40,290 bases of DNA, taken from assembly GCA_039924845.1 (NCBI GenBank), contig JBDTAC010000007.1, positions 1-40,290 on the forward strand, given 5' to 3'. Positions 33,611-39,662 of this stretch are shown here, piece by piece. Made by a program: the position numbers and the translations under genes. The stretch's first letter is position 1; each line of letters begins with the position of its first letter. The DNA is from Bacteroidia bacterium. Its GTDB lineage: Bacteria > Bacteroidota > Bacteroidia > DATLTG01. The notes below the pieces were generated by a model that did not search any database, was not told the origin of the DNA, and worked only from the letters and a program-made list of their open reading frames with translations.

Positions 33611-34546
33611 ATGAATAAAATAACCTTAAATATTCCCAAAAGAGGCTCTGATAATTTTTTAGAGCCCATATATAATTTCATGAATTTTGTTTCAATTTTG
33701 AATCAAAATGAGGTGGATATTTTAGAAATAGATTTTAGCAAATGTAAATTTGCAAATCCTTTTATTATTGGTGGTGCTGCGAGTTTAGCAAATTCTCATA
33801 ATCAAAAAGGTGGTGAGAAAAGTAAAGTAATAACGAATAGCGTAAACGAAGAATTTTCAAATTATTTAGATACTATTTCGTTTTACGATGGATTCAATTA
33901 TTCGGAATGTAATTTAGATGAATTGGATAATGCGTTGAGGTCATATTATACTAAAACATACATTCCTATCGTTTGCTTTCCCACAGGAAAAACAGAACAC
34001 GAAGTCAAAATAAGAGAAAAAATTATTACTGCGATAAACAATATAATTAAGAACCAACTTGGTTTAAAACAGGAGCAATTTACAGCAATTGCTTATTTGA
34101 TTGATGAATTAACTCAAAATATAGTTGAACACTCAGGCTCTGAAAAAGGTATTTTGTTCGCACAGTTTTATCCTACAAAAAATTATATGGATGTGTGTAT
34201 CGTAGATTATGGAAAAGGTCTTTTTCAATCATATATTGATAGTGGAAAGCATCATCCTAAATCAGAAGAAGAAGCCATTAATTTTGCTGTATTTGGTAAA
34301 TCAACAAAGGATTTGGCAGAGAGCAGAGGCTTTGGCATATCTACTTCAAGAGAAATGCTTGTAACTGGTCTAAAGGGAAAGTTCTTTTTATATTCGGGAG
34401 GGACGTTTTATATACAGACTCTTGAACAACAAGAAGTGCTGAGCCTTCTTGACGAATATAATTACAAAGGCTGTTATATTGCTTTACGAATACCAGTCAT
34501 TCAACAGGATGATTTTAATTTTTACAACTTTGTTGAAGGTAAATAA
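33611..34546 (+). CDS. GHKL-type ATP-binding protein with STAS-like N-terminal part
   Basis: The 311-residue product ends in a histidine-kinase-like ATPase domain: N box IDELTQNIVEHSGSEKG (residues 164-180), G1 box VDYGKG (198-203) and G2 box ESRGFGISTS (237-246). The N-terminal ~110 residues (VDILEIDFSKCKFANPFIIG) resemble an STAS-like fold. There is no phospho-acceptor His domain, so it is closer to anti-sigma-factor-type kinases (partner switching) than to sensor kinases. A TAAATTTG box (33592-33599) precedes the ATG by 11 bp. The next gene encodes a DUF4325/STAS-like protein, a pairing I know from other genomes without a firm function. Confidence 0.82.
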   Translation: MNKITLNIPKRGSDNFLEPIYNFMNFVSILNQNEVDILEIDFSKCKFANPFIIGGAASLANSHNQKGGEKSKVITNSVNEEFSNYLDTISFYDGFNYSECNLDELDNALRSYYTKTYIPIVCFPTGKTEHEVKIREKIITAINNIIKNQLGLKQEQFTAIAYLIDELTQNIVEHSGSEKGILFAQFYPTKNYMDVCIVDYGKGLFQSYIDSGKHHPKSEEEAINFAVFGKSTKDLAESRGFGISTSREMLVTGLKGKFFLYSGGTFYIQTLEQQEVLSLLDEYNYKGCYIALRIPVIQQDDFNFYNFVEGK

Positions 34547-34561
34547 TCTAACATAATTGAT

Positions 34562-34569
34562 TAACTTTG
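34562..34569 (+). promoter_or_regulatory. Possible -7 element before the STAS-like gene
   Basis: TAACTTTG, 23 bp before the ATG at 34593. The nearest TTG/TTTG at 34529-34535 is 26-29 bp upstream, too far for a standard promoter, so it may not be real and the gene may depend on its upstream partner. Confidence 0.35.
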
Positions 34570-34592
34570 CGTTGAATAGAAAAAACGAACCT

Positions 34593-34958
34593 ATGAAAAA
34601 CACAGAAACGATAAAAATAAATGTAGCCAATGAATTTGGTAATACATTGCATTCGAGGGAAGCTGCGTTGAATCTTTTTAGTTTGCTATCAGAGATGTCA
34701 AGCAAAGAAATAGAATTTGATTTTTCAAAAGTAGAATATATTTCAAGGTCATTTGCCGACCAATTTTATAAAGAAAAAGAAAAATATCAAAACTCTTTTA
34801 GTGTACTTGTGAACATATCAAATGCGGGAGAAGAAGTTCTGTCAATGCTTCGTATTGTTGCTAAAACGCAAAACAAATCGAGTCGTAATTATGTTGTACT
34901 TCCAGTATTTAAGTATTCCGATAAAGCTAAGCTTTCCGATTATATGCTTTCGATTTAA
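34593..34958 (+). CDS. STAS-like (DUF4325) protein
   Basis: The 121-residue product has the DUF4325 signature VEYISRSFADQFYKEK (residues about 48-63) after a DFSK strand, with VLVNISNAGEEVLSMLRIV behind it. In anti-sigma-antagonist proteins a Ser at this position is phosphorylated by the partner kinase; here S51/S53 are candidates. The ATG at 34593 is chosen; an upstream TTG at 34557 is in frame but would add 12 unlikely residues. It pairs with the ATPase gene 46 bp upstream. I infer a two-protein phospho-switch; target unknown. Confidence 0.8.
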   Translation: MKNTETIKINVANEFGNTLHSREAALNLFSLLSEMSSKEIEFDFSKVEYISRSFADQFYKEKEKYQNSFSVLVNISNAGEEVLSMLRIVAKTQNKSSRNYVVLPVFKYSDKAKLSDYMLSI

Positions 34959-35099
34959 TTCTTGATTAAAATTGTTTAAAATCCATTCTCAAAAGGAATG
35001 GATTTTTTATTTTCAATACAATTTATTTTGTATTTTTATCGAAAGAAAAAATGAAAAATACTTTATCCATTTCAGATAGTTTTGTTAAAACCTATACAG
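34959..35099 (+). repeat. Rhs leader repeat, copy 1 (141 bp)
   Basis: Starts TTCTTGATTAAAATTGTTTA, contains a terminator hairpin, a short palindrome (ATACAA-TTTATT-TTGTAT at about 35018-35035) and the start codon with the first 16 codons (MKNTLSISDSFVKTYT) of the unit 2 Rhs tip. The second copy is 37521-37663, in the same orientation, with roughly 90% identity by eye. Confidence 0.88.
34979..35008 (+). terminator. Terminator after the STAS-like gene, inside the leader repeat
   Basis: Stem AATCCATTC and GAATGGATT with loop TCAAAAG, then TTTTT (34979-35008). In the second leader the pair T-A in the stem becomes A-T (AACCATTC / GAATGGTT), so the pairing is kept by paired changes. Confidence 0.82.
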
Positions 35100-35953
35100 C
35101 AGGTTTTAGGTTCGGTTTCAACGGAAAAGAAAAAGACAACGAGGTTTATGGAGCTGGGAATGCTTACACTACCGAGTTTAGAGAACTGGACACCCGTTTA
35201 GGTGGCAGGTGGTGGAGCTTAGACCCGAAAGGAAAAGCGTGGGAAAGCCCTTATGTGGGGTTTGGTGATAATCCGATACTGTATAACGATGCAAATGGAG
35301 ATATAATTTATTTTGCCAAAGGAACATCCAGCCAGTTTAAAATACAATTTGCGACAACAATTAAATATTTAAACCAACATGGTGCCGCAGGTGTTATAGC
35401 AAAATTAGAGGCCTCTAAAGTTCCTGTATATATTCAGGAAAGTACATCAATTAGTTCAGGTACAGAAGCAGAAGGAGGAGACAAATTTACTCCCGACAAG
35501 GCGAAAGGAGGAAATGGAAAGAACACTATATTATGGAATGCGCATGCTGGAGTCCTAACTACTAAAGGTCATATTTTATCAGCTGCAAGCGGTTTATCTC
35601 ACGAGGCTGATCATGCGTATGAATACGCTACACATCCAGAGAAATATACGAAAGATGCAACAACTGGCGATGCCAAATATACTACAAAAGAAGAAAGGCG
35701 AGTAATAACAGGAAGCGAACAAAATGTTGCATTAAAATTGGGTGAAATAAAAAAAGGAGAGGAGACCAGAACAGACCATTCAGGAACATATCAATATATG
35801 GCGGGACCGACAACAACCCAAAGCGAATTTGGAACTGGTGCAACAGTAAACGGCACTAATAAAGACTATGGATTATCTCAGTATATAACTCCAAATAAGG
35901 CACCTACTGCAAAATCATCTGATAAAGGATCTTCTTACGCACCCCTCAAATAA
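35051..35953 (+). CDS. Orphan Rhs tip with HExxH metallopeptidase-like domain (unit 2 toxin candidate)
   Basis: The 300-residue product consists of a 16-residue leader-encoded head (MKNTLSISDSFVKTYT), the last part of an Rhs core (FRFGFNGKEKDNEVYG, LDTRLGGRWWSLDPKG, NPILYNDANGD; residues 19-84) and a ~215-residue variable domain. That domain has HEADHAYEY (HExxH at residues 184-188) and, about 30 residues later, TKEERRVITGSEQNVALKLG, a layout similar to M91/NleD-type effector peptidases, where a later Glu completes the zinc site. No signal sequence or Rhs shell is present, so delivery is unclear. A lipoprotein gene starts 4 bp behind the stop. Confidence 0.78.
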   Translation: MKNTLSISDSFVKTYTAGFRFGFNGKEKDNEVYGAGNAYTTEFRELDTRLGGRWWSLDPKGKAWESPYVGFGDNPILYNDANGDIIYFAKGTSSQFKIQFATTIKYLNQHGAAGVIAKLEASKVPVYIQESTSISSGTEAEGGDKFTPDKAKGGNGKNTILWNAHAGVLTTKGHILSAASGLSHEADHAYEYATHPEKYTKDATTGDAKYTTKEERRVITGSEQNVALKLGEIKKGEETRTDHSGTYQYMAGPTTTQSEFGTGATVNGTNKDYGLSQYITPNKAPTAKSSDKGSSYAPLK

Positions 35954-35956
35954 ATT

Positions 35957-36433
35957 ATGATAAATAGAAAATTTTATATTTCCTTATTAATTAGCTTTTG
36001 CATTCTAATGGCATCTTGCCATAACACCCGAAGGCAATTACCCAAAGCAAAAATTAATACTGTTGATAGTATTAAGATAACAAAAGTTATTATCCAATGT
36101 GCATCCCCACTTATAGAGACCATCATAGATATAAATTGTGATGATTTTGAAGGCACATTTAAAGCGGAGATGGAAGATACTACAATAACTGATTCTGTTT
36201 TTTGCAATGAACTTTATAAAAGGCTAAAGGAAATAAAATTATCAAAAGATTCAAGGACTCCTGATGTAAGAGTAAAAACAATAATCTTTTTTAGCAATAA
36301 TACAACTTCTGATTTCTGCATGAGAGGGAATTGTGCAAGTTGTCCATTCGAATACAATAACAAAGCAATAATGTATAATAAAGATTTAGTAGCTCTGATA
36401 TGGAATAATTTACCTGATGGTTATAATAAATAA
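35957..36433 (+). CDS. Lipoprotein, candidate immunity protein of unit 2
   Basis: The 158-residue product starts MINRKFYISLLISFCILMAS with Cys21 in a lipobox (MASC), followed by a mixed polar domain with four further Cys (CASP, CDDF, CMRGNCASCPF). Its start 4 bp after the peptidase-tip gene suggests co-expression, and a periplasmic lipid-anchored inhibitor would fit a periplasmic toxin. No family is recognised. Confidence 0.65.
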   Translation: MINRKFYISLLISFCILMASCHNTRRQLPKAKINTVDSIKITKVIIQCASPLIETIIDINCDDFEGTFKAEMEDTTITDSVFCNELYKRLKEIKLSKDSRTPDVRVKTIIFFSNNTTSDFCMRGNCASCPFEYNNKAIMYNKDLVALIWNNLPDGYNK

Positions 36434-36460
36434 GGTAGTTTTCAGATTGTCCTTCTGAGA
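36434..36460 (+). repeat. Tail motif of unit 2
   Basis: GGTAGTTTTCAGATTGTC then CTTCTGAGA, starting directly after the stop codon of the candidate immunity gene. It is the most diverged of the three tails but keeps the word order. Confidence 0.7.
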
Positions 36461-36484
36461 ATTTTTTTTCAGTAAAAAAACCAG

Positions 36485-36546
36485 TTTGAAAAAATAATTT
36501 TTCGAAAAAAAAGAAAATAAAATTGATTGAAAAAAATAATTTTTTG
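36485..36546. repeat. Two AT palindromes before the recombinase fragment
   Basis: TTTGAAAAAATAATTTTTCG (36485-36506 region) and TTGAAAAAAATAATTTTTTG (36527-36546). The second is read as the first codons of the recombinase fragment (IEKNNFLL). These and one copy at 38742 are the only family members in the accessory region. Confidence 0.6.
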
Positions 36547-36771
36547 TTACCCGAAAAGATTATTTATAAGCCGCTTTTTCCTGATAGAAATTTAAACACC
36601 AAAACGATTCGGCAAAGTGTTATCGCCAACTGGCTCAACGAGAAAAAAATACCGCTCGAACAAGTTCAATTATTGGCAGGTCATCGTTGGACTTCTTCTA
36701 CCGAACGATACAAACAAAATAATCTCAACGAACAAAGAACGCTTATCAATAAATGGTTTCCGTTGGATTAA
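36523..36771 (+). pseudogene. Tyrosine recombinase 3' end, copy 2 (N-terminally truncated)
   Basis: The open frame from a TTG encodes 82 residues ending IRQSVIANWLNEKKIPLEQV, then QLLAGHRWTSSTERYKQNNL and so on to WFPLD. The GHRWTSSTERY segment matches the last His and the nucleophile Tyr of the recombinase active site, but the DNA-binding domain and the first catalytic Arg are absent, so it cannot be active alone. It may be a piece left by insertion, or the complete recombinase may be elsewhere. Confidence 0.78.
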
Positions 36772-36795
36772 ATTAAAAAATAATTTGTAACTTTG
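36763..36795 (+). promoter_or_regulatory. Promoter before the GNAT-like gene
   Basis: TTG at 36763-36765, a 22-bp spacer and TAACTTTG at 36788-36795 fit the consensus. The start GTG is at 36830. The -33 box lies in the last codons of the recombinase fragment. Confidence 0.6.
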
Positions 36796-36829
36796 TGTAA
36801 CAAAATAAAAAAAAAATCGTAAATTTAAG

Positions 36830-37351
36830 GTGGCTAAAAAAGCAAGAAAAAAAGAAGTAAATATTGAAATTGATAAATTGACTAACTCGATCGAAAATGT
36901 ACTCAGTGGGGATGTTTTCGATACGGAGTTTCACAAAGTATCAAAGAGCGATATTAAAAAGAAAGACTGGCTTTTTGATTGGCATTTGGAACTTAAAAAT
37001 AAAAACAGGCAGGTTTATAAAATGACGATTAAAAATAATGCGAAAATTATTCAAGGCTTAATATCTTTTTCTGTGGATGAGAATTTTATTTTTATAAATC
37101 TTGTTGAAAACGCCAAATTTAACAGAGGAAAAAATAAAATTTATGTAGGTGTTGCAGGAAATATGTTTGCCTTTGCCTGTAAGGTATCTAAGGAAAAGGG
37201 ATTTGGTGGAATCGTTAGTTTCGTTGCAAAAACATTGTTGATTAATCATTACTATAAAACATTAGGAGCTACAACAATTATCGGACAAAGAATGATTATT
37301 GAAGGAGAAGCGACACATAATTTAATAAACCAATATTTTAAAAATAAATAA
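36830..37351 (+). CDS. GNAT-like protein of unknown function (cargo of unit 2)
   Basis: The 173-residue product starts at a GTG (MAKKARKKEVNIEIDKLTNS). Residues 100-150 read KNKIYVGVAGNMFAFACKVS, then GFGGIVSFVAKTLLINHYYK and TLGA, which is the form of the acetyl-CoA-binding loop and C-terminal part of GNAT acetyltransferases (small residue, helix, gly-phe strand, hydrophobic helix, Tyr, G). The N-terminal ~50 residues have a conserved-looking SGDVFDTE segment. I know similar proteins from mobile regions of several phyla. The next gene, 2 bp later, encodes a 52-residue protein, so a pair is likely. Whether it is a toxin-antitoxin pair is not known. Confidence 0.75.
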   Translation: MAKKARKKEVNIEIDKLTNSIENVLSGDVFDTEFHKVSKSDIKKKDWLFDWHLELKNKNRQVYKMTIKNNAKIIQGLISFSVDENFIFINLVENAKFNRGKNKIYVGVAGNMFAFACKVSKEKGFGGIVSFVAKTLLINHYYKTLGATTIIGQRMIIEGEATHNLINQYFKNK

Positions 37352-37352
37352 C

Positions 37353-37511
37353 ATGAAACTGCAAAGAGAACCAATAGAGATAGACCTTTATGTTGAAAAC
37401 AAGGAGCTATCCGAAAAAGAAAAACAGGAGATAAGGGACTATGTCAAAGCCTTAAATCTTCGGAAAAAATTGATTAAGAAAAAACACAAGCAAAAGCTAA
37501 CTGCTGCTTAA
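37353..37511 (+). CDS. 52-residue charged partner protein
   Basis: MKLQREPIEIDLYVENKELS, then EKEKQEIRDYVKALNLRKKL and a Lys-rich tail. It is mostly helical by composition. The ATG is one base after the TAA of the GNAT-like gene, and the second leader repeat starts 9 bp after its stop. An antitoxin-like or adaptor role is possible, inferred only from size, charge and pairing. Confidence 0.7.
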   Translation: MKLQREPIEIDLYVENKELSEKEKQEIRDYVKALNLRKKLIKKKHKQKLTAA

Positions 37512-37520
37512 TACTAAATA

Positions 37521-37663
37521 TTCTTGATTAAAATTGTTTAAAAAACCATTCAAAAAAAGAATGGTTTTTTTATTTTTTATACAATTTATTTTGTATTTTT
37601 ATCGAAAGAGAAAAATGAAAAATAATCTTTCCATTTCAGATAGTTTTGTTAAAACCTATACAG
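37521..37663 (+). repeat. Rhs leader repeat, copy 2 (143 bp)
   Basis: Second copy of the leader at 34959-35099 with its own terminator, ATACAA...TTGTAT palindrome, ATG and 16 codons (MKNNLSISDSFVKTYT). Similarity stops at CCTATACAG, exactly where copy 1 goes into the Rhs core, which marks the recombination junction. Confidence 0.88.
37542..37572 (+). terminator. Terminator inside leader copy 2
   Basis: Stem AAAACCATTC (37542-37551) and GAATGGTTTT (37559-37568) with an A7 loop, followed by a T run. It ends the GNAT-like/52-residue transcript. The stem covaries with that of leader copy 1. Confidence 0.82.
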
Positions 37664-38143
37664 GAAAATTCAGATTTCCGTTCCACTGTTACTAAAGGAA
37701 ATAGTGGATTATGGACTGCTAGCCCTCCTTCTAATTATATTCCTTATCCTCATGAATTTGCACATTTGCTTGGCTTGGATGATGGTTATTTCGATGTGTT
37801 TTATTCAACAGACGCAATATTTGACGCTGACAAGATACAGGGACAGACAAAAGAAAATTACAATAAAAATGATGTTGTTGTGGATCCAAACGGTATAGTA
37901 ACACAAGATGATGTAGATGCTTTAGGAGATTATATAATGAAACAATACACCAACCAGCCTACCTCTAATAACAAAACATGGACTTGAAAAATAGAAGTAC
38001 CTAGCATGACTTTATGAAAAGGAACGACAGTAGAGGAAAGATTAAAAATGCAAGGACGACCAGTTAAAATGGACGAAAACACAAAACACACTCCGGCTAA
38101 CAATAAAGGAAAAGAAAGCCATCAGACTGTTAGAAATTTATAA
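37615..38143 (+). pseudogene. Metzincin-like Rhs tip fused out of frame to leader 2 (unit 3 toxin remnant)
   Basis: The leader start codon (37615) reads MKNNLSISDSFVKTYT and then meets a stop after ten more codons. The next frame (from about 37664) gives ENSDFRSTVTKGNSGLWTAS and NYIPYPHEFAHLLGLDDGY, i.e. HExxHxxGxxD as in metzincin zinc peptidases. The frame has TGA at 37985-37987 and 38015-38017, and ends NKGKESHQTVRNL at the TAA at 38141-38143. No Rhs core lies between leader and tip. It is therefore a broken toxin end; an internal TTG at 37646 would give a 113-residue piece. Confidence 0.72.
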
Positions 38144-38211
38144 AGAATGAAACAAAAAATAACATTTTTTAAGTATTTGTCGTTTATTAATTAGGACTAG
38201 TAATAATTCAA

Positions 38212-38703
38212 ATGAAAAAGATCATATTTTTCTTTATAGCTTCAATAAGCATTATTTCTTGCACAGAAAGACAGACAAGCCTCTTTGACAATAAAGACAA
38301 CAATAAATACGGTTTACAATTCGAATTATTCGGTGATAATTGTGATAAAAAAAGAATTACTATTTACTTTACCCCCGACATTTTGGAAGACACACTAATC
38401 GTTGATAAATACTATAATTCTCATAGCGATTCTTGTGATTCACGAAGAGTGAGCATTTCTAAAATTGACCAAGATTCGCTGTACACTTTTTTTAAAGATG
38501 CTATGAATAAGTTTAAAATAAACGGAGAAAGACCAAATAAAAAAATAAGCATGGCAATTAAACTAACAATTTTTTCAACAGACAAGACAATATCAACAAG
38601 TTATTTAAATCTTAAAGATCTTAATAAGGATAATCCTGACATTACACAACTTGTTAATTTTTTAAATAGAAGAATTGGCAGGAAGTCTCAAATTAATTAC
38701 TAG
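38212..38703 (+). CDS. Lipoprotein, candidate immunity protein of unit 3 (first of two paralogs)
   Basis: The 163-residue product starts MKKIIFFFIASISIISC with Cys17 as the lipobox Cys. Its body has conserved positions shared with the next gene: LQFELFGDNCD, EDTLIV, SCDS, SISKIDQDSLYTFFKDAM, and VNFLNRRIGRKSQINY at the end. It follows the broken metzincin tip by 68 bp, with no promoter that I can support. No known family. Confidence 0.65.
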   Translation: MKKIIFFFIASISIISCTERQTSLFDNKDNNKYGLQFELFGDNCDKKRITIYFTPDILEDTLIVDKYYNSHSDSCDSRRVSISKIDQDSLYTFFKDAMNKFKINGERPNKKISMAIKLTIFSTDKTISTSYLNLKDLNKDNPDITQLVNFLNRRIGRKSQINY

Positions 38704-38741
38704 TTTGAACAGTGTCAAAATTTGGTCATGCGCTTTTTTTG

Positions 38742-38763
38742 TTTCAAAAAATAATTTTTCAAA
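38742..38763. repeat. AT palindrome between the two paralogous lipoprotein genes
   Basis: TTTCAAAAAATAATTTTTC and flanks, ending at the A of the second gene's ATG (38763). The short spacer 38704-38741 contains AGTGTCAAAATTTGGTC, a weak echo of the tail motif. Confidence 0.55.
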
Positions 38764-39254
38764 TGAAAAAGATTATATTCTTCTTTATAGCTTCAATAAG
38801 CATTATTTCTTGCACAGAACAGCAAACAAATCGCTTTGATGCTAATGATAGTAATAAATCCTGTTTAAAATTTGAGCTATTCGGTGATGGTTGTGATAAT
38901 AGGTTTACTATTCTTTTGAACGTTCCGACGTCAGAGGATACTCTAATCATTTATAAATGCAGTAATGCTTATACCAATTCTTGTGATTCAAATAAAATAA
39001 GCATTACTAAGATTGACCAAGATTCGCTATACGCTTATTTTAAAGATGCTGTGAATAAATTTAAAATAAACAAACTGGGTCAAAATAAAACAGGGATAGC
39101 TATTAGGCTATCAGTCTTTTCAAAAGACAAGTCAATATCAATAAGTTATTTAAGCCTTGAACAACATCTTCGTAAGAATAATTCTGACGAGATCACACAG
39201 ATCGTTAATTTTTTAAATAGAAGGATTGACAGGAAATTTCAAATTAATTATTAG
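38763..39254 (+). CDS. Lipoprotein, candidate immunity protein of unit 3 (second paralog)
   Basis: The 163-residue product is a clear paralog of the preceding gene: the same signal (MKKIIFFFIASISIISC), then LKFELFGDGCD, EDTLII, SCDS, SITKIDQDSLYAYFKDAV and VNFLNRRIDRKFQINY. The signal region is almost identical at the DNA level while the middle has diverged, so the duplication is followed by sequence change. The ATG at 38763 is chosen over a TTG/other start at 38712, which would add a non-signal segment. Duplicated, diverged immunity genes behind one toxin end are common in polymorphic-toxin loci. Confidence 0.65.
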   Translation: MKKIIFFFIASISIISCTEQQTNRFDANDSNKSCLKFELFGDGCDNRFTILLNVPTSEDTLIIYKCSNAYTNSCDSNKISITKIDQDSLYAYFKDAVNKFKINKLGQNKTGIAIRLSVFSKDKSISISYLSLEQHLRKNNSDEITQIVNFLNRRIDRKFQINY

Positions 39255-39257
39255 AAT

Positions 39258-39286
39258 GGGTAGTGGGTAGTGTTCAGATTGTCACC
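39258..39286 (+). repeat. Tail motif of unit 3
   Basis: GGGTAGTG then GGTAGTGTTCAGATTGTC and ACC (core 39266-39286), four bases after the stop of the second lipoprotein gene. It shares the doubled GGTAGTG start with unit 1. Confidence 0.78.
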
Positions 39287-39341
39287 AACAAAGAATTGAA
39301 AATTGACAATGGATAATTGATAATTGATAATTGAAAGCAGC

Positions 39342-39510
39342 GGCATCGGATTTCGAATAAAATTTTAGCAAAATGAAAGCGTGATGAGATTGGGAAGTTC
39401 CGAACGGATGTTCGGAAATCGCCCAACGAATAGCTTTCAGGAAGCTAAAATGAAATGAGAAAGCCAAGCCTTGAATTTTTGTTTCTTTTGCTTCAAGGCA
39501 AAAGAAAAAG
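39342..39510 (-). repeat. Long structured repeat, copy 2 (inverted)
   Basis: Reverse complement of copy 1 at 27668-27835. On the plus strand it starts GGCATCGGATTTCGAATAAA and ends in the hairpin TTTCTTTTGC-TTCAAG-GCAAAAGAAA (39482-39507). The stem of the terminal hairpin differs from copies 1 and 3 by paired changes. It is in the 408-bp gap 39255-39662, which otherwise holds short direct repeats of the type TGATAATTGA (about 39311-39333). Confidence 0.85.
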
Positions 39511-39632
39511 CAATTGAAAATGCAAAACTGATTTGAAGATTAAATAAATTAAGAATGCAGAATTGATTTGAAGATGTATCAATTATAAAGAAGCGTGTCA
39601 TTATGCAATAATCCTGTTTAAAAATATATGTA

Positions 39633-39640
39633 TATATTTG
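39633..39640 (+). promoter_or_regulatory. Possible -7 element of the last gene
   Basis: TATATTTG, 22 bp before the ATG at 39663. No TTG lies at the expected distance upstream, so support is limited to this box. Confidence 0.4.
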
Positions 39641-39662
39641 ATACTCTAAAAAAATAATCTCC

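Noticed and set aside
37646-38143. TGA read as an amino acid in the metzincin-like tip
   Set aside because: The frame has two in-frame TGA codons, but the alpha/beta hydrolase at 6233 ends at a TGA in the expected place, and the tip also has a frame error at the leader. Decay is simpler.
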